A stretch of 42,612 bases of DNA from Chroogloeocystis siderophila 5.2 s.c.1 (GCF_001904655.1 NZ_MRCC01000027.1:1-42612); one strand, 5' to 3'; shown: positions 7,243 to 15,961, counted from the stretch's first letter. Translations and numbers: made by a program. Notes: generated by a model not told the origin, from the letters alone.

Positions 7243-9159
7243 TCATAGAGGTGAAGCCTGCTGTAAGTAGTTTTCAAACCGCTGTCGTAGTTCTTCAACG
7301 CTAAGGTCTTCCGTCCAATACTCTACTAAAGCATGACCAAATGCCCACGCATTACGCTCTGGTGATGAGCTATTTTCTAATATAAGTGACCAAAGTGAGA
7401 GAAGATCGAAGTTACGCCCGTTAGCAGGCTTCAACAGCGAGAAAAGCTCATATGCCATTTGCAGCTTACCAATCACCACCGGTAAATGTTCGACAGGAAT
7501 TTGCTCGGCTAGGATATAAGCAAGTGTAGAAGAACCAGTTGATAGTGTAGAGATAAATTGCAAAATAGGACTTTTGAGGAGTGCTGCAAGTCCTTGGGTA
7601 GTTGTCATTTGGAAAGTGTAATGGTCAATAATTTTAGCAGCAGCAACTGTGCGGGCTTCTAAGTTACGCAAAAAGCGGGCAAGTCGCAGTTGCTTTGCAG
7701 GCGAAATCGCCTCGACTAATGCTAAGGATAGTGCATCAATTCCCCAAGCTGTTCGACTAGAATCGCCAGTAACGACCGGTAAAACAAGATCGCATTCACT
7801 TAACAATTGAGCGCGATATGCGGTTGCTTCGCGAATTGCAATTTCTTTTGGGCGAGCCTCCTTTGGAGGAGCTACGCTAACGCCCCACTGCCAATTATAC
7901 GGCGGTTCCCACTCACGAATTGGACGTAGACGATCGACTTGAGTAACAACCGCGATCGCAGGTAAATCTGCAACCTCAGCTTTAATATCTTTGAGAAAGT
8001 CTACATCCATTTGCAACGCTGGATCGAGTGCTGGGGTAACTAATAGTAGTAAATCTGCATTCGTAGCATAGTCGAGAACAAGTTCGCGCAAATCATCGCG
8101 ATTCGCTTGTTCGTAACCTGGAGTATCCCACAGCGTCATTTCGCCTGTATCTGTTTGCCAATGGTAGTTTTGAATGCGATCCGTACTGGGTAAGACATCC
8201 ACCTCAGCTAACTCGGCTTGAAATAAGGTATTAATCAAGCTGCTTTTTCCCGCGCCAGTGCGTCCTGCAAGTAAAATACTGACAGGCTTTTGCTCAACTT
8301 CTTCTACAGGTTCAGCTTTCTGTAAGATTTCGCGCAGCGTTTGTGTTTTTGCTTTTGGTAATGTTGGAGTTGTCGGAGAAAATGTACTCGGTAGCGTAGT
8401 ACCCCCATAAAGTGCGATCGCTTGCTTGCATAAATTGCGTAAAGCCGCTTCGCGGAGTAATTGACTCAAATTAACTAATAGTTGCTGCGTTGCTTGGTGA
8501 CTTGATTTTTGCGTTGCTTGTTTAGCTAATGCTACTGCTGGATTAAATAACCATTGCGCCCAGTTCCAAACTTGCTGAACTTTCCGCGCTGAAGGTTCGA
8601 GTTTTTGATAAACTTCATAAGCTTGATAAGCTTGCCCTACAGTCACTTGATTGAGTGCAGGCGATAACTTTTGCATCCACCGATCCATGTCATCAACAGT
8701 TCCGCGAATCAATCCATAGGCTTGGGGAATATAGATATTGAGTAAGGGATACTTGACTTCAGGATGGTAAATATGGGCAATAGCGACGACAAGTTCCTGA
8801 CAGCGTTGCCAAAAAGTTTGCCAATCTTCCCAAATCGGGCGATCGCTTTGTGATTTTTTGAGTATTTCTTGAAGTATGGTTTCTGCGTTATGTGTTGTAT
8901 CACCTGCTAGCGGTGTTTCCTGATCTGCTGCAAGTTCTTGGCTTACTTCGGTTACAACGGCTTCAATCTGCGCTACTGCAGGGCGAGTCCACTTTACTAG
9001 TAACCAACGCCAACCGACGAATACTAGAATGAATACACCCCAAATCCAATTCACGCGCCACTCGTGAATTTGCCACCCAGCTGCCAATAGCAAGAAACCG
9101 ATGATTCCTGCAATTGGAGTTGCTAACACTACCCATTGCCACACCTTGAGTCGCACCAT
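7243..9159 (-). CDS. Membrane-associated GTPase with dynamin/Era-like G domain
   Basis: A 638-residue protein. Two membrane segments occupy about residues 9-28 and 38-56. A long helical region precedes the G domain: G1 GRTGAGKS at 299-306, a G2-like Thr near 326, G3 DTPG at 345-348, and G4 TQVD at 406-409 in place of the usual NKxD. The C-terminal 180 residues are helical with hydrophobic patches. Cyanobacteria commonly encode such HSR1-related GTPases; the cellular role is unknown. Residues 426-435 (GVSVAPPKEA) are encoded by a short palindromic repeat and look inserted between G4 and the following helix. The ATG at 9159 is supported by the immediate transmembrane segment. It stands alone, convergent with the CpcT/CpeT relic. 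Confidence 0.8.
   Translation of the reverse strand: MVRLKVWQWVVLATPIAGIIGFLLLAAGWQIHEWRVNWIWGVFILVFVGWRWLLVKWTRPAVAQIEAVVTEVSQELAADQETPLAGDTTHNAETILQEILKKSQSDRPIWEDWQTFWQRCQELVVAIAHIYHPEVKYPLLNIYIPQAYGLIRGTVDDMDRWMQKLSPALNQVTVGQAYQAYEVYQKLEPSARKVQQVWNWAQWLFNPAVALAKQATQKSSHQATQQLLVNLSQLLREAALRNLCKQAIALYGGTTLPSTFSPTTPTLPKAKTQTLREILQKAEPVEEVEQKPVSILLAGRTGAGKSSLINTLFQAELAEVDVLPSTDRIQNYHWQTDTGEMTLWDTPGYEQANRDDLRELVLDYATNADLLLLVTPALDPALQMDVDFLKDIKAEVADLPAIAVVTQVDRLRPIREWEPPYNWQWGVSVAPPKEARPKEIAIREATAYRAQLLSECDLVLPVVTGDSSRTAWGIDALSLALVEAISPAKQLRLARFLRNLEARTVAAAKIIDHYTFQMTTTQGLAALLKSPILQFISTLSTGSSTLAYILAEQIPVEHLPVVIGKLQMAYELFSLLKPANGRNFDLLSLWSLILENSSSPERNAWAFGHALVEYWTEDLSVEELRQRFENYLQQASPL
7855..7884. 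repeat. Palindromic repeat inserted in the GTPase reading frame
   Basis: CCTCC-TTT-GGAGG followed by AGCTACGCTAACG sits inside the coding sequence and adds about ten residues, GVSVAPPKEA, without breaking the frame. The sequence style matches short palindromic repeats that cyanobacterial genomes carry mainly between genes. That it is an insertion is inferred from its composition and position in a loop region. Confidence 0.55.
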
Positions 9160-9297
9160 ATATGCCTACCTCGATCAGATCTCTATTGTTGATCTAATGA
9201 TGTGCGTTACCAATAGCAACTTCAAGCTTGTAAGTAATTAGGTAAAAATAAATGTCATTTGAAGGTTGGTCATTGGTAATTGGTAAAAATATGGACT

Positions 9298-9337
9298 AAC
9301 TTTCCCTTACCCATTACCGATTACCCAACTTAACAAG
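9298..9337 (-). repeat. Interspersed degenerate repeat (GTTAAGTTGGGTAAT family), copy 1
   Basis: Read on the minus strand it gives CTTGTTAAGTTGGGTAAT, then GGTAATGGGTAA and GAAAGTT. The same order of words occurs on the plus strand at 17516-17556, and a more divergent copy at 32131-32158. It directly abuts the LtrA remnant. Confidence 0.6.
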
Positions 9338-9594
9338 GGCTAGAAACCGCAGCCGCCAAAGAAGAACTCACAATCGAGGCGCGGACACTACTTTGCGTTG
9401 GAGTTGCGTTATTTTTACTCGGACTCAGTGCGGTTCAATGGGCACCACCGCGATCGCTACCAAGACAAATCTTAAGTATTCGCTTGCTATCTGTATGAAT
9501 TTGTGCTGTATTAATCTAGTTTGGGTTCTTAGCTCCCCATATTCTGCTATTTTGGTTGGGCTAGCAAGCTTTGAATCTTTACGTTGGAGTCACT
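9334..9594 (+). pseudogene. C-terminal remnant of an LtrA-like (low temperature requirement A) membrane protein
   Basis: One plus-strand frame reads TAAAKEELTIEARTLLCVGV, ALFLLGLSAVQWAPP and QILSIRLLSV, then a TGA, ICAVLI, a TAG, FGFLAPHILLFWLG and another TAG before QALNLYVGVT. The pattern of a hydrophilic turn followed by two membrane segments resembles the C-terminus of LtrA-family proteins. There is no start codon, and at least three stops interrupt it. The upstream part has been lost where the interspersed repeat now lies. The family call is tentative; its non-functional state is clear. Confidence 0.5.
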
Positions 9595-9637
9595 AATTGC
9601 TTGAGTTATGATCTGAACAAAGAACAATGCAATTCCT

Positions 9638-10186
9638 ATGGCGCTCACTACAGCCAAGTGGACAATAGACGACTATCATCAGATGATTGCAGCGGGGATT
9701 TTAGACAAGCGGCGTGTAGAACTGCTGCGTGGAGAAATTGTTGAAATGCCACCCGAGGGAGAACCACACGCCTATTATAGTAGTGAAGCTGGGGAATATT
9801 TAATTCAATTGTTGGGCGAGCGCGCTACAGTTCGTTTGAGTAAACCGATTACACTTCCTAATGATTCTGAACCTGAACCTGATATTGCAGTAGTTCAGAG
9901 ATTAGGAAGGGAATATTTATCACATCATCCCTACCCAGAAAATATCTATTGGCTAATTGAATACTCAGATTCCAGCTTAGAGAAAGATTTAGAAATAAAA
10001 AGTAAAATTTATGCTGAAGTTGGAATTGCTGAATACTGGGTAGTTAACCTGAGAAAAAGACAACTCATTGTCTTGCGAGATTGTCAAGATGAAGATTACA
10101 CTTCCAAATCCACATTAGCTGGAGGGACAATTTACCCCTTAGCATTTCCATCGGTAGCAATAGCGGTAGATGCAATTATTGGTTGA
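9638..10186 (+). CDS. Uma2 family putative endonuclease (DUF820), second copy
   Basis: A 182-residue Uma2/DUF820 protein. It shows WTIDDYHQMIAAGILDKRRVELLRGEIVEM at the N-terminus, the PDDEXK-like acidic block SEPEPDIAVVQ near residue 85, the strand IYWLIEYSDSSLEKDLEIK near 108-126 and GIAEYWVVNLRKRQLIVLRD near 132-150. It belongs to a different subgroup from the copy at 1850 (shared motifs, low overall similarity). The ATG is not preceded by a strong ribosome site. It converges on ilvA across a short hairpin-containing gap. Function is unknown beyond the nuclease-like fold. Confidence 0.85.
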   Translation: MALTTAKWTIDDYHQMIAAGILDKRRVELLRGEIVEMPPEGEPHAYYSSEAGEYLIQLLGERATVRLSKPITLPNDSEPEPDIAVVQRLGREYLSHHPYPENIYWLIEYSDSSLEKDLEIKSKIYAEVGIAEYWVVNLRKRQLIVLRDCQDEDYTSKSTLAGGTIYPLAFPSVAIAVDAIIG

Positions 10187-10216
10187 GTAAGTGAAAATAA
10201 AAGTAACTTAAAGGCT

Positions 10217-10254
10217 GGTAATTGGAAAAATACTTATTAAGAATTCCTATTACC
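10217..10254. terminator. Hairpin between the convergent Uma2 and ilvA genes
   Basis: GGTAATTGGAA (10217-10227) pairs with TTCCTATTACC (10244-10254) with one mismatch. The stem spans the ilvA stop codon. It could end transcription from both sides, but there is no strong T-run, and the arms also resemble the interspersed GGTAATTGG repeat words. Confidence 0.35.
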
Positions 10255-11761
10255 CCAAAAACAACTTATACGCTGGATTCTGGCTTTCATCCCAGTAACG
10301 ATAGCCCAAAGTCTCAAGAAATGCTTGCCACTGTTCCATCTCGTGCGGTGGTACTTGCATCCCAACAACAATTCGCCCGTAGTCTGCACCGTTGTTGCGG
10401 TAGTGAAATAAGCTGATGTTCCAATCAGGACTCATTGAACCAACAAACTTCATTAACGCGCCAGGACGTTCGGGAAATTCAAATCGGTAGAGTAACTCAT
10501 TGTGCGCCAGCGGCGAATGTCCGCCCACCATGTGTCGTAAATGCAACTTTGTCAGTTCGTCATCGGTTAAGTCGATCGTTTTGAAACCACAATGTTCAAA
10601 AGTTTCGACTAACTTAACTCGATCTGCACGGTTTTCAATCTGCACTCCTACAAAAATATGTGCTTCTTTTTCATCGGCAATGCGATAGTTGAACTCGGTT
10701 AAGTTGCGCTTACCGATACATTCACAAAACTTACCCAAACTACCACGTTGTTCGGGAATTGCAACCGCATAAATAGCTTCGCGACGTTCGCCTAATTCTG
10801 CTCTTTCTGCAACAAAGCGCAAGCGATCAAAGTTCATATTCGCACCGCAGGCTACTGCAACGAGTGTTTGTCTCTGGATTTGTTCGCGTTCGACGTAAGC
10901 TTTGGCAGCGGCGATCGCCAACGCCCCCGCAGGTTCTAATATTGAGCGCGTATCCTCAAACACGTCTTTAATCGCAGCACACGTAGCATCTGTATCAACC
11001 AGCATAATTTCATCAACATACTGCTGACACAAATGAAATGTCTCTTCACCAACTTCGCGCACCGCAACACCATCTGCAAATAAACCGACTTGCGATAATC
11101 GCACGCGTTTTCCAGCTTTGAGCGACTGATACATCGCATCAGCATCGACAGGTTCAACACCAATAATCTTAATTTCTGGACGCAACCTTTTCACATACGC
11201 TGCAATTCCCGAAATCAATCCGCCACCACCAATCGCGACAAAAATAGCATGAATTGGTTGTTGATGTTGCCGCAAAATTTCCATCCCAATCGTTCCTTGT
11301 CCAGCAATCACCTCTGGATCGTCAAACGGATGAATGAACGTCAAGTTTTTTTCGGCTTCTAATTGTCGGGCGTACGCATAAGCATCGTCATAGGTATCGC
11401 CGTGTAATACCACCTCACCACCACGCGATCGCACTGCATCAACTTTAACTTGAGGTGTCGTTACTGGCATCACAATAAATGCACGTGTTCCTAAATAACT
11501 TGCAGCTAAAGCAACACCTTGGGCGTGGTTTCCCGCCGAAGCAGCAATGACACCTTGTGCAAGCATATCCGGTGGTAAATTCACCATTTTGTTATAAGCA
11601 CCCCGCAGCTTGAAGGAAAACACCGACTGCATATCTTCGCGCTTGAGGAAAACTTTGTTATTCAACCTTCCAGATAAATTTGTAGCATAATCAAGCGGTG
11701 TTTCTTGCGCGACATCGTACACGCGAGCAGTCAGGATTTGTACCAGGTAGTCGCACAGCAT
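10250..11761 (-). CDS. ilvA: Threonine ammonia-lyase, biosynthetic (threonine deaminase)
   Basis: A 503-residue PLP enzyme that converts threonine to 2-oxobutanoate, the first step of isoleucine synthesis. The PLP lysine lies in SVFSFKLRGAYNKM (near residue 52), followed by SAGNHAQGVALAA, which binds the phosphate and substrate, and the glycine loop AIGGGGLISGIA near 178. The C-terminal third contains two ACT-like regulatory domains (ERRGSLGKFC-type and EFPERPGALMKFVGSM), the arrangement of the isoleucine-sensitive biosynthetic form rather than the short catabolic enzyme. The length matches the family. It stands alone, not beside other ilv genes. The ATG at 11761 gives a normal N-terminus. 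Confidence 0.95.
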   Translation of the reverse strand: MLCDYLVQILTARVYDVAQETPLDYATNLSGRLNNKVFLKREDMQSVFSFKLRGAYNKMVNLPPDMLAQGVIAASAGNHAQGVALAASYLGTRAFIVMPVTTPQVKVDAVRSRGGEVVLHGDTYDDAYAYARQLEAEKNLTFIHPFDDPEVIAGQGTIGMEILRQHQQPIHAIFVAIGGGGLISGIAAYVKRLRPEIKIIGVEPVDADAMYQSLKAGKRVRLSQVGLFADGVAVREVGEETFHLCQQYVDEIMLVDTDATCAAIKDVFEDTRSILEPAGALAIAAAKAYVEREQIQRQTLVAVACGANMNFDRLRFVAERAELGERREAIYAVAIPEQRGSLGKFCECIGKRNLTEFNYRIADEKEAHIFVGVQIENRADRVKLVETFEHCGFKTIDLTDDELTKLHLRHMVGGHSPLAHNELLYRFEFPERPGALMKFVGSMSPDWNISLFHYRNNGADYGRIVVGMQVPPHEMEQWQAFLETLGYRYWDESQNPAYKLFLG

Positions 11762-11873
11762 GGGATGAGTCTATATTTAAGTGCCGAATAAGAGATAATT
11801 TTACTTTACTGCGGGATAGGATGAGGAAGAAGGTGCGATCGTGTGGCAATGATTCTAAACCTTACCAGAACGC

Positions 11874-11985
11874 ATGAGCTTTACAGCATTTGTCAAGTGG
11901 CATCCAGACAACGGCAGACGCTATGAGCTACACAATGGAATGTTATCGAAATGCAACCTCTGTGATTTTTCAAGCGGCAGAAATG
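11874..11985 (+). pseudogene. Uma2 (DUF820) N-terminal remnant
   Basis: ATG 11874 opens FVKWHPDNGRRYELHNGM, the Uma2 N-terminal signature. Immediately after, the frame slips, and the next frame carries the expected IEMQP before a TGA. The remaining two thirds of the gene, including the acidic catalytic region, are absent. It lies in the gap between ilvA and the aldo/keto reductase gene. Confidence 0.6.
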
Positions 11986-12018
11986 TAGAGGTATAGTAGA
12001 CGATCGCTAGTAGGATAG

Positions 12019-12996
12019 ATGAATATGCATCAACAACTTATCCTCCCGACAATGGGCTGTGGTACTTGGGCGTGGGGTAATCGTTTGCTTTGGGGCTACG
12101 ACGAAAGCATGGATAGTCAATTGCAGGCTGTTTTTAACCTCTGCGTGAGTAACGGTGTCACATTGTTTGATACAGGTGATTCTTATGGAACTGGGCGCTT
12201 AAACGGGCGCAGCGAAACGTTGTTGGGACGTTTTACCAGGGAGTATGGCGGTGCGGGTAAAGAAGACATCTGCATTGCAACTAAGCTAGCAGCGTATCCT
12301 TGGCGATTAACACGTCAGTCGATGGTGAAAGCTGGCAAATCTTCTGCTCAACGTTTGGGGCGAAACGTCGATTTGGTACAGATGCATTGGTCTACGGCAA
12401 ACTATGCGCCTTGGCAAGAAGGTGTGCTTTTAGATGGGCTTGCAGATCTCTACGAACAGGGATTTGTTAAAGGCGTAGGATTATCTAATTATGGACCAAA
12501 ACGACTGCAATGGGTGCATAAAAGATTTACAGAGCGAGGAGTACCAATTGCAACTCTACAAGTTCAATATTCATTGCTATCTACGTATCCTGTGACGCAG
12601 TTGAGATTAAAAGATGTTTGTGATGAACTGGGAATCAAACTAATTGCCTACAGCCCCCTTGCGTTGGGTATACTAACAGGAAAGTATTCCGAAAAAGAGC
12701 TTCCCAAAGGCATTCGCGGGCTACTATTTCGACAGTTATTACCAAAAATTCAACCACTGTTATTATGTCTACGCGAGATCGCTCAATCAAGAAACAAAAC
12801 AATGTCGCAAGTAGCACTTAACTGGTGTATCTGCAAAGGCACCATCCCTATCCCTGGCGCGAAAACAATAGAACAAGCAAAAGAGAATATCGGTGCTTTA
12901 GGTTGGCAACTCGATGCTAACGAAATTGCAGAATTAGATCGAGCAGCGGCTAGTGTTGATAAACAGATGGTGCAAAATATTTTTCAGACTCAGTAA
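12019..12996 (+). CDS. Aldo/keto reductase family oxidoreductase
   Basis: A 325-residue NADP(H)-dependent TIM-barrel reductase. The catalytic tetrad is visible: Asp51 and Tyr56 in FDTGDSYGTG, Lys89 in CIATKLAAYP and His123 in LVQMHWSTA. Cofactor-binding blocks GVGLSNYGPKRL, YSPLALGILTGKY and IPIPGAKTIEQAKENIGALG follow in the normal order. The natural substrate is not predictable. A ribosome-like AGGA lies four bases before ATG 12019; the ATG at 12025 is an alternative. The family has chloroplast and cyanobacterial members of similar length. It is a single-gene unit. Confidence 0.9.
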   Translation: MNMHQQLILPTMGCGTWAWGNRLLWGYDESMDSQLQAVFNLCVSNGVTLFDTGDSYGTGRLNGRSETLLGRFTREYGGAGKEDICIATKLAAYPWRLTRQSMVKAGKSSAQRLGRNVDLVQMHWSTANYAPWQEGVLLDGLADLYEQGFVKGVGLSNYGPKRLQWVHKRFTERGVPIATLQVQYSLLSTYPVTQLRLKDVCDELGIKLIAYSPLALGILTGKYSEKELPKGIRGLLFRQLLPKIQPLLLCLREIAQSRNKTMSQVALNWCICKGTIPIPGAKTIEQAKENIGALGWQLDANEIAELDRAAASVDKQMVQNIFQTQ

Positions 12997-13176
12997 TAAC
13001 TAAATAAGTCATCACATACGCAGCAGCACGAAGACAGGTTCGCGATGGATCAACGCTGTGGGGATGTTTTGTGATTTTGGTTTCCTAGCTTGCTAGAGTG
13101 CGATCGCGTGATCGTGACAACGATCTCATCAGTGCGATTTGAGTTACCGCATTCCCGATAACCTATTACCCGCGCT

Positions 13177-13205
13177 TGACACGCATGATACTTAATTCTA
13201 TCGCA
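13177..13205 (+). promoter_or_regulatory. Possible promoter of the DUF4336 gene
   Basis: A perfect TTGACA within CGCTTGACACG is followed 17 bases later by TATCGC, a poor -10. The site lies about 55 bases upstream of the start codon. The strong -35 word is the main support. Confidence 0.3.
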
Positions 13206-13257
13206 ATTCTAGCTTTTAGTATTGCAGTTAACATAGTATTCTAGGAGATCTCCTTGA

Positions 13258-14511
13258 GTGGCGAGCACAACATCCACCCATGTTGATTTATGGGAGGAAC
13301 CTGGAATAGCTAAAACGACGATGAACGTGCAGGACACACTAGAAAAAACTCATCTCAACGACTTTGCTTGGTGGTTCTGGTTCGTTGTGCCACTATATCC
13401 GTTTAGCAAGCGACAAACAATTCGCAAAGAAGTCATCAAAGATACCGTTTGGACTTTTGACCAAGTTCAAGGAATTTTTTACGTTGTCGTGCCAATTCGT
13501 ATGACTGTTGTGAAGCTTGAGCAAGGCTTGTTAATCTATGCACCAGTTGCACCTACTCCTGAGTGTATTCGCCTTGTCAATGAATTGGTTGCCGAACACG
13601 GCGACGTCAAGTACATTATCTTACCAACAATCTCTGGGATTGAACATAAAGTTTTTGTCGGTCCGTTTGCTCGTCGCTTTCCCAATGCGCAAGTGTTTGT
13701 TGTACCGAATCAGTGGAGTTTTCCGCTCAATTTACCGCTTAGTTGGCTGGGGTTTCCACGCGATCGCACGCACGTACTACCCCAAGATAGCAGCCAAGCG
13801 CCTTTTGCCGATGAGTGCGACTATGCTATTCTCGGTGCAATTGAACTTGGACCTGGGCGATTTTCTGAAGTTGCCTTCTTCCACAAAAAATCGCAGACAT
13901 TACTTGTGACTGACTCGGTAGTGTCTGTACCCGAAGAACCACCCGCGATTGTGCAACTCGATCCTTATCCGCTACTCTTTCATGCTAAAGACAGTGCAAC
14001 AGACGCGATCGCAGATAACCAGGCGAATCGTCGTAAAGGATGGCAACGTACTGCACTATTTGCTTTGTACTTCCGCCCTAGCGTCCTCGACGTTGTAGGC
14101 TGGGGGGAGGTATTGCGCAAGGCGATTATCGCACCAGATCGTTCGCGTAAAAACTATTTTGGGCTTTTTCCGTTCAAATGGACACAGAATTGGCAACGAT
14201 CTTTCGATGCGCTGTGCGGAAATGGTCGTTTATTTGTTGCACCGATTCTGCAAACTCTGATTCTCAATCGCGCACCCAAGGAAACTATCGATTGGGCTAA
14301 TAAAGTAGCAAGTTGGAATTTTGAGTGGATTATTCCTTGTCATTTTGACGCACCGATTAAAGCGCGATCGCAGCAGTTTAGGCAAGCATTTGACTTTTTA
14401 GAACGACACGATACATCGCCATTACCCAAGGAAGATTTTCAACTCCTTAAAGATATTGATGCAGGTTTATCTAAACTCGGTATCGTACCACCACCGCAGC
14501 ATAAGAGTTAG
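13258..14511 (+). CDS. DUF4336 domain-containing protein
   Basis: A 417-residue protein of the DUF4336 family, widespread in cyanobacteria and algae and of unknown function. It has LWEEPG near the start, an aromatic segment FAWWFWFVVPLYPFSKRQTIR around residues 38-58, then a region organised like a metallo-beta-lactamase-related fold (VVPIRMTVVKLEQGLLIYAP, IKYIILPTISGIEHKVFVGPFARRFPNA, LLVTDSVVSVPEEPP, WIIPCHFDAPIKA). The classical metal motif HxHxDH is absent; only scattered His residues (SGIEHK, PCHFDAP) remain. The GTG start at 13258 has AGGAG ten bases upstream; the ATG at 13321 is a shorter alternative. Neighbours give no functional hint. Confidence 0.8.
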   Translation: MASTTSTHVDLWEEPGIAKTTMNVQDTLEKTHLNDFAWWFWFVVPLYPFSKRQTIRKEVIKDTVWTFDQVQGIFYVVVPIRMTVVKLEQGLLIYAPVAPTPECIRLVNELVAEHGDVKYIILPTISGIEHKVFVGPFARRFPNAQVFVVPNQWSFPLNLPLSWLGFPRDRTHVLPQDSSQAPFADECDYAILGAIELGPGRFSEVAFFHKKSQTLLVTDSVVSVPEEPPAIVQLDPYPLLFHAKDSATDAIADNQANRRKGWQRTALFALYFRPSVLDVVGWGEVLRKAIIAPDRSRKNYFGLFPFKWTQNWQRSFDALCGNGRLFVAPILQTLILNRAPKETIDWANKVASWNFEWIIPCHFDAPIKARSQQFRQAFDFLERHDTSPLPKEDFQLLKDIDAGLSKLGIVPPPQHKS

Positions 14512-14580
14512 AACCACTTATATCGTTTCGCTTTAAGTTGCTACAAATTAGGCAGCTTCAGGTGCAGAGGAAGCGGGGGA
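14511..14580. repeat. Partial copy of the MITE-like repeat at 39442-39582
   Basis: TTTCGCTTTAAGTTGCTACA then AATTAGGCAGCTTCAGG matches the left part of the element at 39442 (TTTCACTTTGAAGTTGGTAC, then AATAGGCAGCTTTAGG) with few substitutions. The right terminal repeat was not found here, so it is a truncated or diverged copy. Confidence 0.55.
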
Positions 14581-14606
14581 GAGTTATTCAAATAAAGCTT
14601 GACTTT

Positions 14607-14662
14607 CACCAATTACCAATCACTACTCACTAGCCACTTCCATTACCAATTACCATTCATTA
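14607..14662. repeat. Interspersed ACCAATTACCA-type low-complexity repeat
   Basis: CACCAATTACCAATCACTAC, then CTCACTAGCCACTTCC and CATTACCAATTACCAT form a string of related short words just downstream of the GTPase stop codon. The same words recur at 9270-9335, 17521-17550 and 32115-32155 in both orientations. Confidence 0.5.
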
Positions 14663-15961
14663 TTAAGACTTAATCCCCTTAAACCGCGCTTTTGCTGATT
14701 GAAACGCTTCTTGCATTACCGATTGAATCTTCTGCGGATCGGGTTTTTTCCCGCCCATCAAGTCACCAAAGTAAACACACGCTGCTTCGCCTAATGACCA
14801 AGTATAAGCAGCTGCCCATGATGCGGCGATCGCACTGCCAAATCCTGGGATAAATTTGACAATCTCGCGCCCAATAGCTTGCGCTAAAAAACCACCGGCG
14901 ATCGCACTAACAATACCTCCTGCTTGCGATCGTGTTAGTGTCTGTCCGTACAATTTTCCGAGTAGTCCGACCATTGATACTTGCAATGCGGTTAATACGG
15001 GCATTGTGGCAAAAGGTAGCGGAACGGCGGCAAGCGTTGCTGCCATTATTGAGAAGGGTAAAATGTAGCGTCGTCCTACATCGCGGTAGAGATTACCAAT
15101 TTTGTCGCCTACTTCTTGATCTAATAACTGATGAATTGCCCGCGCTTCGGCTTCGGGGAGGAGATCTGCTAAAGTATCGCGTAAAGCTTCTAAACCATAA
15201 AACACTGGAGTATAGCCATCTTCTTCGAGCGTGAAGTCGATCATCACAGCGCGATCGCACAATCCTGCAAATGCTTCTTGTATTGCTGCAAAGGCGCGAT
15301 TCACATCGGTGTAGTTGGGTGGATAGGTCGGATGATTTTCAATCCCAGGAGGATAAACTTCGTGCAAGCACGTTACAGCCAGTAAACAGGGAATTGCAGG
15401 ATATTGCTGCCGCAGTTGTGTAGCAATTTGTCTCAGTGTATCAGTCGCAAAATCATTAATTTTGACCGTGAGAATTAAAACTCGCGCGCGGTTACTTTCT
15501 TGCTGTAATCCAATTAATTCCTCAACAATGACTTGAGTATTTTGATTAACATCTCCAAGTCCAACTGTGTCGGTAAAAATCAGCAATGGTAGATCGCTTG
15601 CAGGATAAGCATAGCGTTCGGTGTGTTGCGTGTGCGGGCGGAAACCTTGGCCAATAATTTCTGCTGAAACGCCTGTGAGTCCTCGCACAATTGAACTTTT
15701 CCCCGCTTGCGGTTTACCAATCAACAGCGCTTCAGTTGTGGGTAATTCAGCGCGGACTGTTTCTAGAATTTCTGCAACTTGCGCGTCACTAATGCTAAAC
15801 CATTTTGTTAAGGTTTGTGCGGCTTGCTCGACCGGTAGAAGCTTGAAACGTGATGTTGTTCCACTCCAAAAATCAGCAATTCGGTTTTTCCAATCATTCA
15901 CCATCGAGTGATCAGGTTGAGCATCTGCGGGTGACAATTTGGTATCGCGTTGTTCAGTCAT
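14663..15961 (-). CDS. GTPase with DUF697-like C-terminal membrane-associated domain
   Basis: A 432-residue protein. An amphipathic N-terminal region (DWKNRIADFWSG, residues about 23-34) leads to a G domain: G1 GKPQAGKS at 82-89 and G3 DTVG at 131-134; the G4 motif is degenerate (AVTCLHE where NKxD is expected). Residues about 295-400 are rich in Ala/Gly and hydrophobic residues (ILPFSIMAATLAAVPLP, AGGIVSAIAGGFLAQAIG, FIPGFGSAIAASWAAAYTWS), resembling the YcjF/DUF697 tail that follows many cyanobacterial GTPases. It probably acts at a membrane; its role is unknown. It differs from the GTPase at 7243, which has its membrane segments at the N-terminus. ATG start; the stop is adjacent to interspersed repeats. 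Confidence 0.8.
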   Translation of the reverse strand: MTEQRDTKLSPADAQPDHSMVNDWKNRIADFWSGTTSRFKLLPVEQAAQTLTKWFSISDAQVAEILETVRAELPTTEALLIGKPQAGKSSIVRGLTGVSAEIIGQGFRPHTQHTERYAYPASDLPLLIFTDTVGLGDVNQNTQVIVEELIGLQQESNRARVLILTVKINDFATDTLRQIATQLRQQYPAIPCLLAVTCLHEVYPPGIENHPTYPPNYTDVNRAFAAIQEAFAGLCDRAVMIDFTLEEDGYTPVFYGLEALRDTLADLLPEAEARAIHQLLDQEVGDKIGNLYRDVGRRYILPFSIMAATLAAVPLPFATMPVLTALQVSMVGLLGKLYGQTLTRSQAGGIVSAIAGGFLAQAIGREIVKFIPGFGSAIAASWAAAYTWSLGEAACVYFGDLMGGKKPDPQKIQSVMQEAFQSAKARFKGIKS

